Shown: positions 1 to 8,376 of the stretch, piece after piece
Numbering within the stretch: position 1 is the stretch's first letter
Layout: every line of letters begins with the position of its first letter
DNA from: Fibrobacter sp.
GTDB taxonomy: Bacteria > Fibrobacterota > Fibrobacteria > Fibrobacterales > Fibrobacteraceae
Assembly (NCBI RefSeq): GCF_017545445.1
Contig: NZ_JAFWOM010000155.1
Coordinates: forward strand, 1 to 53,654
Length of the DNA stretch: 53,654 bases
Reading direction: 5' to 3'
The notes under the pieces: generated by a model
What the model was told of the DNA's origin: nothing
What the model saw: the letters and a program-made list of their open reading frames with translations, nothing else
Databases searched by the model: none
Program-made: the position numbers and the translations under genes

Positions 1-123
1 GAGTTCAAGGCTGAACTTGAAAAATATCTGGAATGGTTTTGCTCGAAACGGATAAAGGTCGGACTCAACGGAATGAATCCAACAGATTATCGGAAACTAT
101 ATTTGGACAAACAATCTGTCTAA
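1..123 (+). CDS. IS3-family transposase OrfB, C-terminal fragment
   Basis: The open frame runs from the window edge to a TAA at 121-123 and encodes 40 residues. The order LEKYLEWFCSKRIKVGLNGM followed by NPTDYR matches the end of IS3/IS150-type DDE transposases (pattern: tyrosine-containing helix, then N/SxKRI, LxGxxPxxYR), which is the part of the RNase H-like fold just after the catalytic Glu. The catalytic residues themselves lie upstream of the window. Protein identity is clear at family level only. Confidence 0.75.
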   Translation, partial: EFKAELEKYLEWFCSKRIKVGLNGMNPTDYRKLYLDKQSV

Positions 124-142
124 ATTATTGTCCGCATCCCCA
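1..142 (+). mobile_element. Right end of an IS3-family insertion sequence (cut by window edge)
   Basis: The first 123 bases are the tail of an IS3-type transposase. The next bases end in a plausible terminal repeat: the last 12 bases to 142, TCCGCATCCCCA, end in CA as IS3-family right ends do. After 142 the reading frame continues directly into an ORF6N-type protein that lacks its N-terminus, so the element most likely inserted inside that gene. The left end lies outside the window, so the inverted repeat and target duplication cannot be checked here. Confidence 0.6.
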
Positions 143-964
143 AATTGCACCTTAGAATTTACTGAAACTTATTTAGAGTTGAAAGAAATGACACTGAAAC
201 AGGGTAAGTATACAAAATATTTGCCCTTTGCTTTTACCGAGCAGGGCATCTACATGCTCATGACGGTTCTCAAGGGCGAGCGTGCTACGGCTCAAAGCAA
301 GGCTCTTATCCGCCTTTTTAAGCAGATGAAGGACTACATTGTTGCTGAAAATCGAAGTTTGCTGGGGTCTGATGGTATAGCTCAAATTGCTTCCCATACG
401 GTTCAGAATACGAAGGATATTGCTGAAATTCGTGACGGCCTTGCCGAGACGCGTGAAGATGTTTCTGTGATGAAGTCGGACCTTCAAAAGGTCATGGAAA
501 ATTTCATCGATCCAAGCACTTTCAAACATTTCCTGATTTTGAACGGGCGTAAGCTGGAAGCGGATGTCGCCTATATGCAGATTTATGGTTTGGCGAAAAA
601 GTCAATTGTGATTGTCGATGATTATATTGGCGTGAAAACTTTGGACTTGTTGCGTGAAATCGCCAAGGGCGTTGTTGTAACGATTTATAGTGATAGATGC
701 GGCTTTGAAACGCTAACGGAACGGATGCGGAAGGATTTCTTGAAGGCGCGGCCCGATGTCTCGCTAAATGTGAATGAAACGAACGGAAAATTTCATGACC
801 GCTATATTTTCTTGGATTACGGATTGAAAAGCGAAAAACTTTTTCACTGTGGGGCGTCGAGTAAAGATGCGGGTAATAAAATCACTACGATTATGCAAAT
901 TGAATACACGGAGGCGTATCACAATATCATTGCAATGTTAAAAGAAACTTCCGTTTCCAACTAA
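143..964 (+). pseudogene. ORF6N-domain/phospholipase D-like protein, 5'-truncated by the IS element
   Basis: The frame is open from a TTG at 128 inside the IS end to 964, but the homologous part starts at about 143. Residues near YLPFAFTEQGIYMLM are the second half of the ORF6N domain, found in phage antirepressor-like proteins. A coiled-coil stretch follows (DIAEIRDGLAETREDV), then a phospholipase D-like C-terminal domain with the variant motif H-x-R-x4-D (FHDRYIFLD) and a downstream GASSKDAG. The first half of ORF6N, with its DNA-binding start, is missing. The related gene at 41128-41868 has the N-terminal half but lacks most of the PLD-like part. Whether the IS end supplies a promoter and a TTG start is unknown, so the fragment may be silent. 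Confidence 0.7.
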
Positions 965-1091
965 AAATCAAATAAAATGGTTGGAAATAGAAGTAAATGC
1001 GTGAAAAATGAAGGTTGTCGCAAAAGTCGGATTTTGTCTGTCTTGAATTTTGAAAAGGAATGAAAAAGCGCAAAATATGCAAAAATAATTT

Positions 1092-1690
1092 CTAGAGAGA
1101 ATGAGCAAAAACTTGCTTAAGGTTGTCGGGCGTAATTTGCGTACGGATGATTTCGCCTTTTTCTATGGCGTTTCGCAAAGTGTCGATAAATTCTTTCTCG
1201 TGTGTCTCGATATTGAAACTCACAAAATGGGTTCCGATGTACTGCGAAACGATATCTAGGGCGCCCTGTGTCACATCGCTTGCGGACTTGCCTCACTTGA
1301 TGTGAATGTTCTTGTCTTGCAAAAGCGAAAGTGCGACATCCGTCTTCATAATGGCGGCTTTCACGCTATCGACAACACAGAGGATCGGCGGAATGTGTTC
1401 GCTATCCTTGAGGGCGCGGTGGATGTAGAAAAGCAACTGCGTGAACATCTCGTAGAGAGATTTCTTGGAGCCGAACTTTGCTTCGAACCAAACTACGCGT
1501 GTTTGAATATCAATCAGATTGCGTTGCACTTGCTTAAGGTGCTGTGCCTTAATGTATTCCGCCTTCACATCTTCTTCGGACGAGGCTTTTTGCAGTCTTT
1601 CGAATAGGCTCACAAGGGCTCCTTCTACGTTAAACTCGGTGCCCAATTCCTTGCGGTCTCGGGCTATGTCTGTGGAAAAAATGTAAATAT
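1092..1690 (-). pseudogene. Decayed fragment of a restriction-modification-like protein
   Basis: Two minus-strand open stretches join in the same frame across a single TGA at about 1294-1296, where NIHIK is followed by GKSASDVTQG. A TGG-to-TGA change would restore one continuous protein of about 200 residues. The sequence is soluble and helical (LGTEFNVEGALVSLFERLQK; TPDNLKQVF near the end). From memory it resembles N-terminal regions of large DNA methyltransferase/restriction proteins, but I cannot assign it firmly. Upstream of about 1690 the frame is made of dispersed repeat sequence, so no genuine start is left. I regard it as a broken relic. Confidence 0.45.
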
Positions 1691-1910
1691 GCATGTCAGA
1701 GATTGCTTCGGCTTTTTGCAAAGCCTCGCAATGACAAGAATGGAGATCCTCGCCTGAGCTAGCAATGATAAGAATGGAGATCTTTGCCTGAGCTAGCCCT
1801 GGGTTTATCGAATGGGCGGGGATGACAGGAAAAAAGGAGACCCCTGACAAGTTGGGGGTGACAAACGGTAGCGAAGATTACCATGGCACCTTACAGGGAC
1901 TCGCAATGAT
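1690..1910. repeat. Cluster of TGTCAT-type dispersed palindromic repeats
   Basis: Several partial copies of short palindromic intergenic repeats lie side by side: a unit around 1700-1735 (GATTGCTTCGGC, then GCCTCGCAATGACA), a unit around 1740-1800, a GGGCGGGGATGACAGG end around 1815-1830, and a CCCCT/TGGGGG hairpin around 1840-1862. All share the TGACA or TGTCA end seen at 8178, 10447, 15730, 15817, 20936, 32427, 42472, 44576 and 52640. They contain no gene. About 1911-2110 is AT-rich sequence in which I see nothing convincing. Confidence 0.6.
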
Positions 1911-2110
1911 GTGAAAAAAAATTGAAATGCGTAGCCTTCAGTGGCTGCATTTGCTTGAGCTTCGGGCTGGAAACGATTACGCTGGATTTTGACGAAATGT
2001 ACTGTTGTCTCAATAACGAGGTGTATTCGATCAAGAATATATATAAACGAATTGTATTTTGCCGAAGTTTTGTACGTCACCCGTTACGTTCGATGTTTTG
2101 CTTGGGGAAT

Positions 2111-2138
2111 GAAAAAGACCCCGGCAAAGATGCCGGGG
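2111..2138 (-). terminator. Rho-independent terminator of the 2182-3309 gene
   Basis: On the minus strand a 7-bp GC stem (CCCCGGC, 6-base loop, GCCGGGG) is followed by TCTTTTTC. It lies 44 bases past the stop codon of the outer-membrane protein gene. Confidence 0.8.
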
Positions 2139-2181
2139 CGATATTTCCAATGACCTGTAGCCAATAACTAATGACTAACAA

Positions 2182-3309
2182 CTAGAATTCCGCGTGGGCG
2201 CTCATGCCGAGGGCGAACTTAGTCTTGCCAACAACCGGATTCTTGTCGTCGCTGAAGTTGTAGCCGAACCAGAAGACGAGATTCGTGTTGAGGGTCGGAT
2301 AGACGTAGAAGTTCATGCCGAGGAATTCAAATTCATCTTTGCTAACCTCGGAGTCCGGATCATGGTATTCGAAGCTTACGCCCAAGCTGAATTTCTTGGT
2401 GATGTTAAAGCTCGGTTCCACAGAGAAAAGCATTTGGTCTTCTGTGAAAATCTGTTCGGATGCCGGCCCTTCGTCCTTGTTGGTGATGGCATAGAAGTAG
2501 CTGAAGCCCAAGTTGAATATATCGTAGTTCATGCTCGGTTCCACGAGGAAGGAATGGACACCGTGACCTTTGTACGGGTGCAGGCCATAAACTGCATAAA
2601 CGCTGTAATTCAGAACTTCGAGGCTCTTGGAGTAGTCGAGTTCTGTACCGAAAGTGTAACCGTAGCTGCGTCCAAGTTCAGAGCCGAAAGCCCAGTCCAA
2701 GCTCGGAGTGACGGTCAAATGTTCGTCCGGGCGGTTCAAAAGCTTAATGCCGTAGCTGGCGAATGCTTCAATGGAGCTTTTGGCGTTTTCCGAAGCACCG
2801 ATGTAGAACTTTCCTTCGCCGAACTTGCTGTTGCCAAGTTCCACGCCGATACCGCGGACGGTCTGGTTACGGGAGATGACTGCGTAGCGGCTCTGGTCAC
2901 GCCAGAAGTAGTAATTGAAAGCACCGGCGCTGTAGGTCAAGTCACCGAATACGAAGCTTACGTCCTGGTACGGTTTCCAGCGGAGTTCCACGCCGTCGAA
3001 ATTAAAAGCCGTGTAGCGGTCATTTGCGCTATTGATTGCCGTCGAGCGGGCAAGTCCATGACGGATTTCGGCGGCCTTGTCTGAATTCGTCACGTTACTT
3101 GTTGTGTTTGTATATACGGTAACGGAAACATTTTCGTCGAGGTTTGCCGTGGCAGAAAGTTCGATATCTTGGCTTGCGGCATTGGTGGGGTCAAAATCCT
3201 TGTCAAAGTAGCTCCCATAGTCAAAGTTGACATCGCCGTGGATTTCAAGGTCGGCGGCCATAGCAAAACCGGTAGCAGCAAGGGCAATCGGCAAAATAAA
3301 TTTACGCAT
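2182..3309 (-). CDS. Outer-membrane beta-barrel protein (porin-like), function unknown
   Basis: This encodes 375 residues with a classic signal peptide (positive MRK, hydrophobic core, cleavage after GFAMA). The mature part is rich in alternating aromatic strands such as YAVYGLHPYKGHGVHSF and ends in Phe, as many outer-membrane barrels do. Predicted location is the outer membrane. The family is not one I can name; porin-like diffusion channel or structural barrel are the main options. The start is supported by an AAGGA ribosome-binding site eight bases upstream. It is a single-gene transcript with its own terminator and is divergent from the lolA-like operon. Confidence 0.75.
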   Translation of the reverse strand: MRKFILPIALAATGFAMAADLEIHGDVNFDYGSYFDKDFDPTNAASQDIELSATANLDENVSVTVYTNTTSNVTNSDKAAEIRHGLARSTAINSANDRYTAFNFDGVELRWKPYQDVSFVFGDLTYSAGAFNYYFWRDQSRYAVISRNQTVRGIGVELGNSKFGEGKFYIGASENAKSSIEAFASYGIKLLNRPDEHLTVTPSLDWAFGSELGRSYGYTFGTELDYSKSLEVLNYSVYAVYGLHPYKGHGVHSFLVEPSMNYDIFNLGFSYFYAITNKDEGPASEQIFTEDQMLFSVEPSFNITKKFSLGVSFEYHDPDSEVSKDEFEFLGMNFYVYPTLNTNLVFWFGYNFSDDKNPVVGKTKFALGMSAHAEF

Positions 3310-3471
3310 ACAATCCTTCCAAAAAAGATTTATTTGATTTTTACGTGCAAAAGATAGAAATATCTTTGTCGAGAAACCAATGTTTTGTGCCTAGTAGCTC
3401 AAAAATAGGAATATGCTTTACTTTGGGAGATTCAGTTTTGTAAATTTGGAAGACAATCTATAAAGGTGGAT

Positions 3472-4104
3472 ATGAAATTTTCCTCTCGTGTCATTCTTTT
3501 TTTATCGCTTGCGTTAGCGCAAGGTGTTTTTGCTTTGACGGCGGAGCAGGTTTTGGACAAGTCCAAGTCGTGGTTCAAGTCGGGCAAAGCTTGGAGCCTT
3601 AATTTCAAGGCCCAAGTTTTTCAGGCGGATTCCCCGGAAATCAGGACGCAGTCAGGAAGCTTGGTCGTTACAGAAGGGGACAAGTTCAAACTGGACTTGT
3701 CGGGCATCAGGTTTTATAGCGATGGCGAGAGCCTTTGGCAGTGGAACGTCGATCAGAAGCAGGTGCTTATTAAGGCTGTAGAAGATTTGTCGAGTTCGCT
3801 GCATCCCTCCGAGCTTTTGTTCAAGTATCTGAACTGCAAGGCTCTTGAAATGGGCGAAGCTGAACTTTCGAAGCAGAAAATTTGGACTTTGAAGCTCGAT
3901 CCGTCGAAATATGCGGGCCAGTTTACCAAGATGGAAGTTTGGCTTTCGCAGAAGGATTTTTCTCCGGTGCGACTGATGACGGAAGACCCGGCAGGGAATG
4001 TCTCGTGGTATAATATCGTGGATTTGAAAGTCGTCAAAAACATTTCTAACGACGAATTCAAGTACAAGCCTGTTGCAGGCGTCGATGAAATCGATATGAG
4101 GTAA
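3472..4104 (+). CDS. LolA-like outer-membrane lipoprotein carrier protein
   Basis: The protein has about 210 residues with an N-terminal signal peptide (MKFSSRVILFLSLALAQGVF). The body follows the LolA pattern: an early WS/SLNFKAQVFQ strand, a GDKFKLDLSG strand, a SDGESLWQWN turn, and late FSPVRLMTED and FKYKP segments. LolA-type proteins shuttle lipoproteins through the periplasm to the outer membrane. ATG 3472 is preferred over GTG 3466 because AAAGG lies five bases before it. It opens a tightly spaced operon: the next start is four bases after its stop, and the operon continues through two envelope proteins into recF. Confidence 0.75.
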   Translation: MKFSSRVILFLSLALAQGVFALTAEQVLDKSKSWFKSGKAWSLNFKAQVFQADSPEIRTQSGSLVVTEGDKFKLDLSGIRFYSDGESLWQWNVDQKQVLIKAVEDLSSSLHPSELLFKYLNCKALEMGEAELSKQKIWTLKLDPSKYAGQFTKMEVWLSQKDFSPVRLMTEDPAGNVSWYNIVDLKVVKNISNDEFKYKPVAGVDEIDMR

Positions 4105-4107
4105 ATT

Positions 4108-5760
4108 GTGAAATTTAGCTTGATGAGTACATCATTCGCATTGAAATCGCTCGCGTTTTCGGCGAGCCTCTTTGCTGGAATGACATTGTGCGGAAATGCT
4201 TATGCTGGTGAAACTTTATTCAGTAACTACGTATTTGCCGTGGGGCCGGCAGGGCAAAATGGTGCTTTGTGGGCCTTTTCACGAGATGGCAATTACAGCG
4301 GCGTGACTCTACTGAACTTTAACGTTGCGGGTAAGGGCAATGTGGTGACGGAATCGACTGCTCAGGCTCAGGTCGAAACGGATACGCTGACTGCGGTTCA
4401 AGATGGAATTTTTGAAGATGACTTGGCTGAACGGAGACGAATCCCTGCGATTTATGCGGGAACAAAGCTCGGTCTGGTTTTGCCGATGTTTGCAATGGAC
4501 AAGGATGAACGCTATCGCATTCCTGCTGGGTATTATACCGTACGTGATTTAAAAAACGTTATTGAAAATCCGCTTGACGTTTCACCGGCAGCGGATGATT
4601 TAGAAAAACCGATGCAATATGCGACAAGCGGTTTTGCTTACGACTCGACGGCAAAACGCCTTTGGATTGCCCGTGGTGCTTTAGGCGTCATGGTTCACGA
4701 TGTATCCAGCAATAAAGGTGCAAAAGACACAACATTTATTCTAAACTCAACAACGAAAAAGCTAGAAATACTTAAAAATAATACAGAGTTGGATTTGGAA
4801 AAAAATCCTGAAATTTTCGATGTGCGTTTGCACCCGGAAACTGGTGACCTGTGGCTTGCGACGGCAAAGGGTGTTTGGGTCAAGTCTTCTAGCGGATTAA
4901 AAAATATTTCGGAAAAGCTAAAAAATTCGCGCGTGACTGGACTATGGATGGGCGGAAGTCCTCTCCAAATCATTGCAGAAACATCAAACAAGAAAGAAGA
5001 TGATATTGTTGGCGGACTTTGGCGAATTTACGGTGAAAACGCCAAAGATTTTTCCAAAGTGAATTTCTTGGACACTGCAGGTAAAGCCCAAAAGAAGGAC
5101 GTCTATGACGAATCGGATTACACGGTTGGTGATGTCGCTTTTATTGGCAAAACGGCTTACGTGCTTGTGCGTGCTGTCGGAGGTTCGGTAAGCGGCTATC
5201 TTAAGCTTGATTCGCTTGGCGTGAAAGCTTGGGAAAAAGATGAAGACGGAAAACTCCAATGGCTTTATGGCTATGAAACGGGTGCGACAGACCGCAAGGC
5301 TATTATCACGTCGATGTGCTCTTTCCCGCTATCCAAGAATCGGACGGGTCTTGCTCTTGCTACTTATGGTAATGGAGTTTCTGTGTCGGCGGACTCCGGG
5401 GCGACTTGGAGCGTTGTGCTAAACCGTGCGAAACTCAGCAATAACTTGGGGTCGATTCGCATGGTGCCTTCTGTGATTACGCCGGGCGATGAAGCGCTTG
5501 TTTCGTATAAACTTGATAAAGAGTCGAAAATTACGATAGAGGTTTTCAGTTACGATATGCGTAAAGTACGTACTATTGTAAAAGACGCTGTTCGCAATGC
5601 GGATGCATCGCGCAGTTCAAATCCGAAGGAGGACTATTGGGACGGTCGCGATGAACATGGCAAGGATTGCACAATGGGTGTTTATTACATCAGGGTGAAG
5701 GACAACCATGGGCATATCGGTTGGGGCAAGGCAATGACGCTTGGAGGTAACTTCAGATGA
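4108..5760 (+). CDS. Secreted protein with beta-propeller-like body and C-terminal FlgD-type Ig domain
   Basis: The 550 residues begin with a signal peptide ending near GNAYAG. The middle contains repeated short strand motifs (RLWIARGALG, TGDLWLATAKG, VGGLWRIYGENA, VSVSADSGATWS) like the blades of two-component-regulator or BNR-type propellers. The last 80 residues (KITIEVFSYDMRKVRTI, then GRDEHGKDCTMGVYYIRV) match the FlgD Ig-like fold used as an extracellular C-terminal module in Bacteroidota and Fibrobacterota, sometimes linked to type IX-like secretion. The start is GTG 4108, with GAGG just upstream overlapping the previous gene's end. The stop overlaps the next gene's ATG (ATGATGA), suggesting coupled translation. 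Confidence 0.65.
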   Translation: MKFSLMSTSFALKSLAFSASLFAGMTLCGNAYAGETLFSNYVFAVGPAGQNGALWAFSRDGNYSGVTLLNFNVAGKGNVVTESTAQAQVETDTLTAVQDGIFEDDLAERRRIPAIYAGTKLGLVLPMFAMDKDERYRIPAGYYTVRDLKNVIENPLDVSPAADDLEKPMQYATSGFAYDSTAKRLWIARGALGVMVHDVSSNKGAKDTTFILNSTTKKLEILKNNTELDLEKNPEIFDVRLHPETGDLWLATAKGVWVKSSSGLKNISEKLKNSRVTGLWMGGSPLQIIAETSNKKEDDIVGGLWRIYGENAKDFSKVNFLDTAGKAQKKDVYDESDYTVGDVAFIGKTAYVLVRAVGGSVSGYLKLDSLGVKAWEKDEDGKLQWLYGYETGATDRKAIITSMCSFPLSKNRTGLALATYGNGVSVSADSGATWSVVLNRAKLSNNLGSIRMVPSVITPGDEALVSYKLDKESKITIEVFSYDMRKVRTIVKDAVRNADASRSSNPKEDYWDGRDEHGKDCTMGVYYIRVKDNHGHIGWGKAMTLGGNFR

Positions 5761-6806
5761 TGAATTTTAAAAATCTTGTCGTTGCCGCTTTGGCCATTTG
5801 CTCGTTTGCGAGTTCTACTTGGGCAGGGCCATTTACGAAAAAGTCTGAACTTGGCGGATTTGACGGCTTTGTCGAACGTATGAGCGGCGGTGTTCGCGAA
5901 CTGGGCCGTGGCAATACGGGTTCTGCGGATACGGCTTCGATGCCGGGTGCTTTTTGGAACCCGGCTTTGCTGGGTTTCCGCGAAGATATTGGCGTCACTT
6001 TGAATATTGAACGGCGCGACTTGGACCGTTTGGGCGGAGCCTTCGGTATAGAAGGCAAGGTCGGTAAACGCATGGGCGTGGGTTTTGCTATGCTCTACCG
6101 TGGCGACCGTGATTTCAAGGTGATTGATGATGACGACGAAACGATGGGAACGGCAAAACCCTTTTTCTCGATGTTCTATTTAGGTTTTGCTTATCGTGCG
6201 ACTCGTCAAGATGCTTTTGGCCTTTCACTTTCGATGAGTTATGACAATTTGGATGTTGCTCAGTATTTTGAAGGAATTGAAATGGAAGATTCCTTCCGTA
6301 GCCCGGTGACAATCAACTTGGCATGGTTCCGTCAGTGGAATGAGAAATGGTCTTCTTCTGTGGTTATTCGCAACTTGAGTTTTAGTAAGAACTTGTCTGC
6401 AAAATGGACGAAGAACCCGAGCAAGGATAACTCGCTCGCTTCGACGGAAGGCGTTCGCCCGAAGGTGTTGCAGATTGGCCTTGGCTACCGTTCAAAAATC
6501 AAGGGCAAACCGGTTTATGCATGGATGGAAGCGATAGATTATCAAGTGGCCGACACGCTTTTGGCGTTTGACCCGCAGCTCCATGTATGGACGGGCCGCG
6601 TCGGCTTTGAATGTGAAGTCGTCCCGAATGCAACGCTCCGCGTAGGTATGGATGATTTGAACTGGATGCTTGGCGCCGGTTACAAATTTGAAATCCGTGT
6701 AGGCAGAAAGAAATTCCCGTTAGAAGTGAACTACGCGTTCCTTTACGAAACGAGCGCTGGTCTTTGGTCTCCGTTTACTCTTGGCTTGCGGGGATACATT
6801 CCTTGA
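5757..6806 (+). CDS. PorV/PorQ-like outer-membrane barrel protein
   Basis: The 349 residues start with a signal peptide (cleaved after STWAG). Near residue 45 comes the motif LGRGNTGSADTASMPGAFWN followed by PALLGF, which resembles the 'GxGGAxVAxxDDxxAxxxNPAGL' signature of PorV/PorQ/FadL-type barrels. The remainder alternates aromatic beta strands. PorV-type proteins are outer-membrane partners of type IX secretion, which would fit the FlgD-Ig protein encoded just before; that partnership is inference. It overlaps the upstream gene by four bases. Its stop (6804-6806) overlaps the likely TTG start of recF. Confidence 0.6.
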   Translation: MMNFKNLVVAALAICSFASSTWAGPFTKKSELGGFDGFVERMSGGVRELGRGNTGSADTASMPGAFWNPALLGFREDIGVTLNIERRDLDRLGGAFGIEGKVGKRMGVGFAMLYRGDRDFKVIDDDDETMGTAKPFFSMFYLGFAYRATRQDAFGLSLSMSYDNLDVAQYFEGIEMEDSFRSPVTINLAWFRQWNEKWSSSVVIRNLSFSKNLSAKWTKNPSKDNSLASTEGVRPKVLQIGLGYRSKIKGKPVYAWMEAIDYQVADTLLAFDPQLHVWTGRVGFECEVVPNATLRVGMDDLNWMLGAGYKFEIRVGRKKFPLEVNYAFLYETSAGLWSPFTLGLRGYIP

Positions 6807-8155
6807 TTTCGAAGGTGTTCATTTCGAAGGTTCGCAGTCTAGATTCGATGGATTGCAACTTCGATGCGGGCATAAATGTTATTTGCGGCCCGAATGGTTG
6901 CGGAAAGACGACCATTCTGGAGTCAATCCATTTGCTGGCTCAGGGGTTCTCGTTTCGGTCGCGTGACTTGCGGGAACTCATTACGTGGAAGCAGAACGAG
7001 CTGATTTTGCGCGGCGAGTTTGAAGATGACGGGCGTTCGCGAATGCGGGCGCTTCGTGTGCATTCTCGTGGGAATGAGGTTCGTGAAAATGGTGAACCGC
7101 TAAAATCGCCTACGTTATTTTTCGGAACGTGCCCGGCGGTGATTATGCAGCCTTCGGATATTGAGCTTTTGCGAGGCGGTCCGGAGGTACGTAGGCATTG
7201 GCTTGATGAAATTCTTTGTTACAGGTCTTCGGCGAATGCGTTGGTGTTGCGGCGGTACAAACGCGTGTTGCAACAACGTAATAAATGGCTGAAGGAATTC
7301 AAGCAGAATGGTTCGGCGGTCGGCGGCGAAGACTTGTATCGCGTTTTGACGCAGCAATTGATTGAGCTGGGTGCAAAGCTGTGGGCGGCACGCATATCAC
7401 TTTCGAAAGAGGTTTCTGAAATTATTACGCGGTATTACCGTAAGCTTTCGGGCGGCGTGGATGAAATTACTTGTGCTTACAAGAGTTCGATTCTTAAATC
7501 GTTAGATGCGTTAGACGCTGCGGAGCCGATGTCGGACGAGATGATGGATGAAATTTCGGCCAATGCTGGTTCGCTGATGGCGGCGGGTAGGGCTGTTGCA
7601 GAAAGTGAATGTTGTGCGAAAATGGCTGCGGAAAATTCTGCGGGTGCCGCTTACATTGCTGCAGGAACTGCTGCGGAAAATTCGGTGGGGAATGCTATTG
7701 AAAATGCGCCGGGTGCTGCTTGTACAGAATGCGCGAATGATGATGGCTCTGATGTAGTGAGCGAAGAAATGTTGCGGAACGCTTTTGCTCGGAAACTTGC
7801 GGACTTGGAATTCGTGGAGCGTTTGCAGGGAATGACGATGGCTGGGCCGCACCGCGATGATTTGGCATTGTGCGCTTCGGGCTACGAGATGCGTTCTGTC
7901 GGGTCGCAGGGGCAGTGCCGCTCGGCTGCGGTCGCCATGCGTTTTGCCGCTGTGGACGTGGCTTCGCGCTACTTGACGAAACCGATTTTGTTGTTGGACG
8001 ATATTTTTGCAGAACTCGATGTGAACCGCCGTGATGCTGTAGCAGCACTCATTCGCGAAAAACAGTGCCAGGTCGTGATTGCGACGCCTCAAGCGGAAGA
8101 TTTGCCGTTTAAAGCGGATGTGGAGATTCAGTTAGAAGTAGGAAGTAGGAAGTAG
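6803..8155 (+). CDS. recF: DNA replication/repair protein RecF with an extra Ala-rich insertion
   Basis: This SMC-like ATPase loads RecA at single-strand gaps. The Walker A motif GPNGCGKTT is near residue 29, and the signature plus Walker B are near the end (SQGQCRSAAVAMRFAA, then ILLLDDIFAELD). TTG 6803 is preferred: it overlaps the preceding stop, has a GCGGGGA purine tract about 10 bases upstream, and puts the P-loop at the usual distance. The 450 residues exceed the usual 350-370 because of a low-complexity Ala/Glu/Asn/Cys-rich stretch of about 80 residues (roughly 240-320) in the arm region. The last codons (EVGSRK) are read from an intergenic GGAAGTA tandem tract. Confidence 0.92.
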   Translation: MISKVFISKVRSLDSMDCNFDAGINVICGPNGCGKTTILESIHLLAQGFSFRSRDLRELITWKQNELILRGEFEDDGRSRMRALRVHSRGNEVRENGEPLKSPTLFFGTCPAVIMQPSDIELLRGGPEVRRHWLDEILCYRSSANALVLRRYKRVLQQRNKWLKEFKQNGSAVGGEDLYRVLTQQLIELGAKLWAARISLSKEVSEIITRYYRKLSGGVDEITCAYKSSILKSLDALDAAEPMSDEMMDEISANAGSLMAAGRAVAESECCAKMAAENSAGAAYIAAGTAAENSVGNAIENAPGAACTECANDDGSDVVSEEMLRNAFARKLADLEFVERLQGMTMAGPHRDDLALCASGYEMRSVGSQGQCRSAAVAMRFAAVDVASRYLTKPILLLDDIFAELDVNRRDAVAALIREKQCQVVIATPQAEDLPFKADVEIQLEVGSRK

Positions 8156-8177
8156 GAAGGTTGCTTTTCTAGAAGGC

Positions 8178-8204
8178 GATCCCGGCACTAGGGCCGGGAT
8201 GACA
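8178..8204. repeat. TGTCAT-type palindromic repeat
   Basis: A perfect inverted repeat (ATCCCGGC, 4-5 base loop, GCCGGGAT) is followed by GACA. It belongs to the dispersed family described at 1690-1910. Confidence 0.8.
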
Positions 8205-8208
8205 GTAC

Positions 8209-8239
8209 AAAAAACGCGCAATTGGATTGCGCGTTTTTT
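8209..8239. terminator. Strong bidirectional terminator after recF
   Basis: A perfect 14-bp stem with a three-base loop: six A, CGCGCAAT, TGG, ATTGCGCG, six T. The A and T runs let it work from both sides. It ends the lolA-like to recF operon and could also catch minus-strand transcripts from mscL. Confidence 0.9.
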
Positions 8240-8376
8240 GCATCGGGGGCGTTACGGGGACCTCCCCGTTAGAGAGGGTGGCGAGCAACGTAGTGCGAGC
8301 CAGGGGGATGCTTCCCCCCATCAGCAAACAAAGACTTTTACTATTGCGATCCTGTCTACTTCCTACTGCCTACCGA
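8240..8376. repeat. Intergenic repeat tract between the recF terminator and mscL
   Basis: The GC-rich stretch with GGGGACCTCCCC, then a GGGGGATGCTTCCCCCC hairpin, resembles the element at 52590-52700 (GGGGTGTCCCC, then GGGGGATTCTTCCCCC). It is followed by CCTACTGCCTACCGACTAC, one of the short degenerate 'word' tracts common between genes here. I see no coding region. Confidence 0.55.

Noticed and set aside
1922..2167. Open frames of 81-91 codons in the 1.8-2.2 kb gap
   Set aside because: They run through palindromic repeats and the terminator, have no ribosome-binding site, and show no recognisable protein features.
2194..3084. Long plus-strand open frame of 296 codons opposite the outer-membrane protein gene
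   Set aside because: It lies wholly antisense to a gene with a clear signal peptide, ribosome-binding site and terminator; its composition (Val/Glu/Ala-rich, no domain) is that of a shadow frame.
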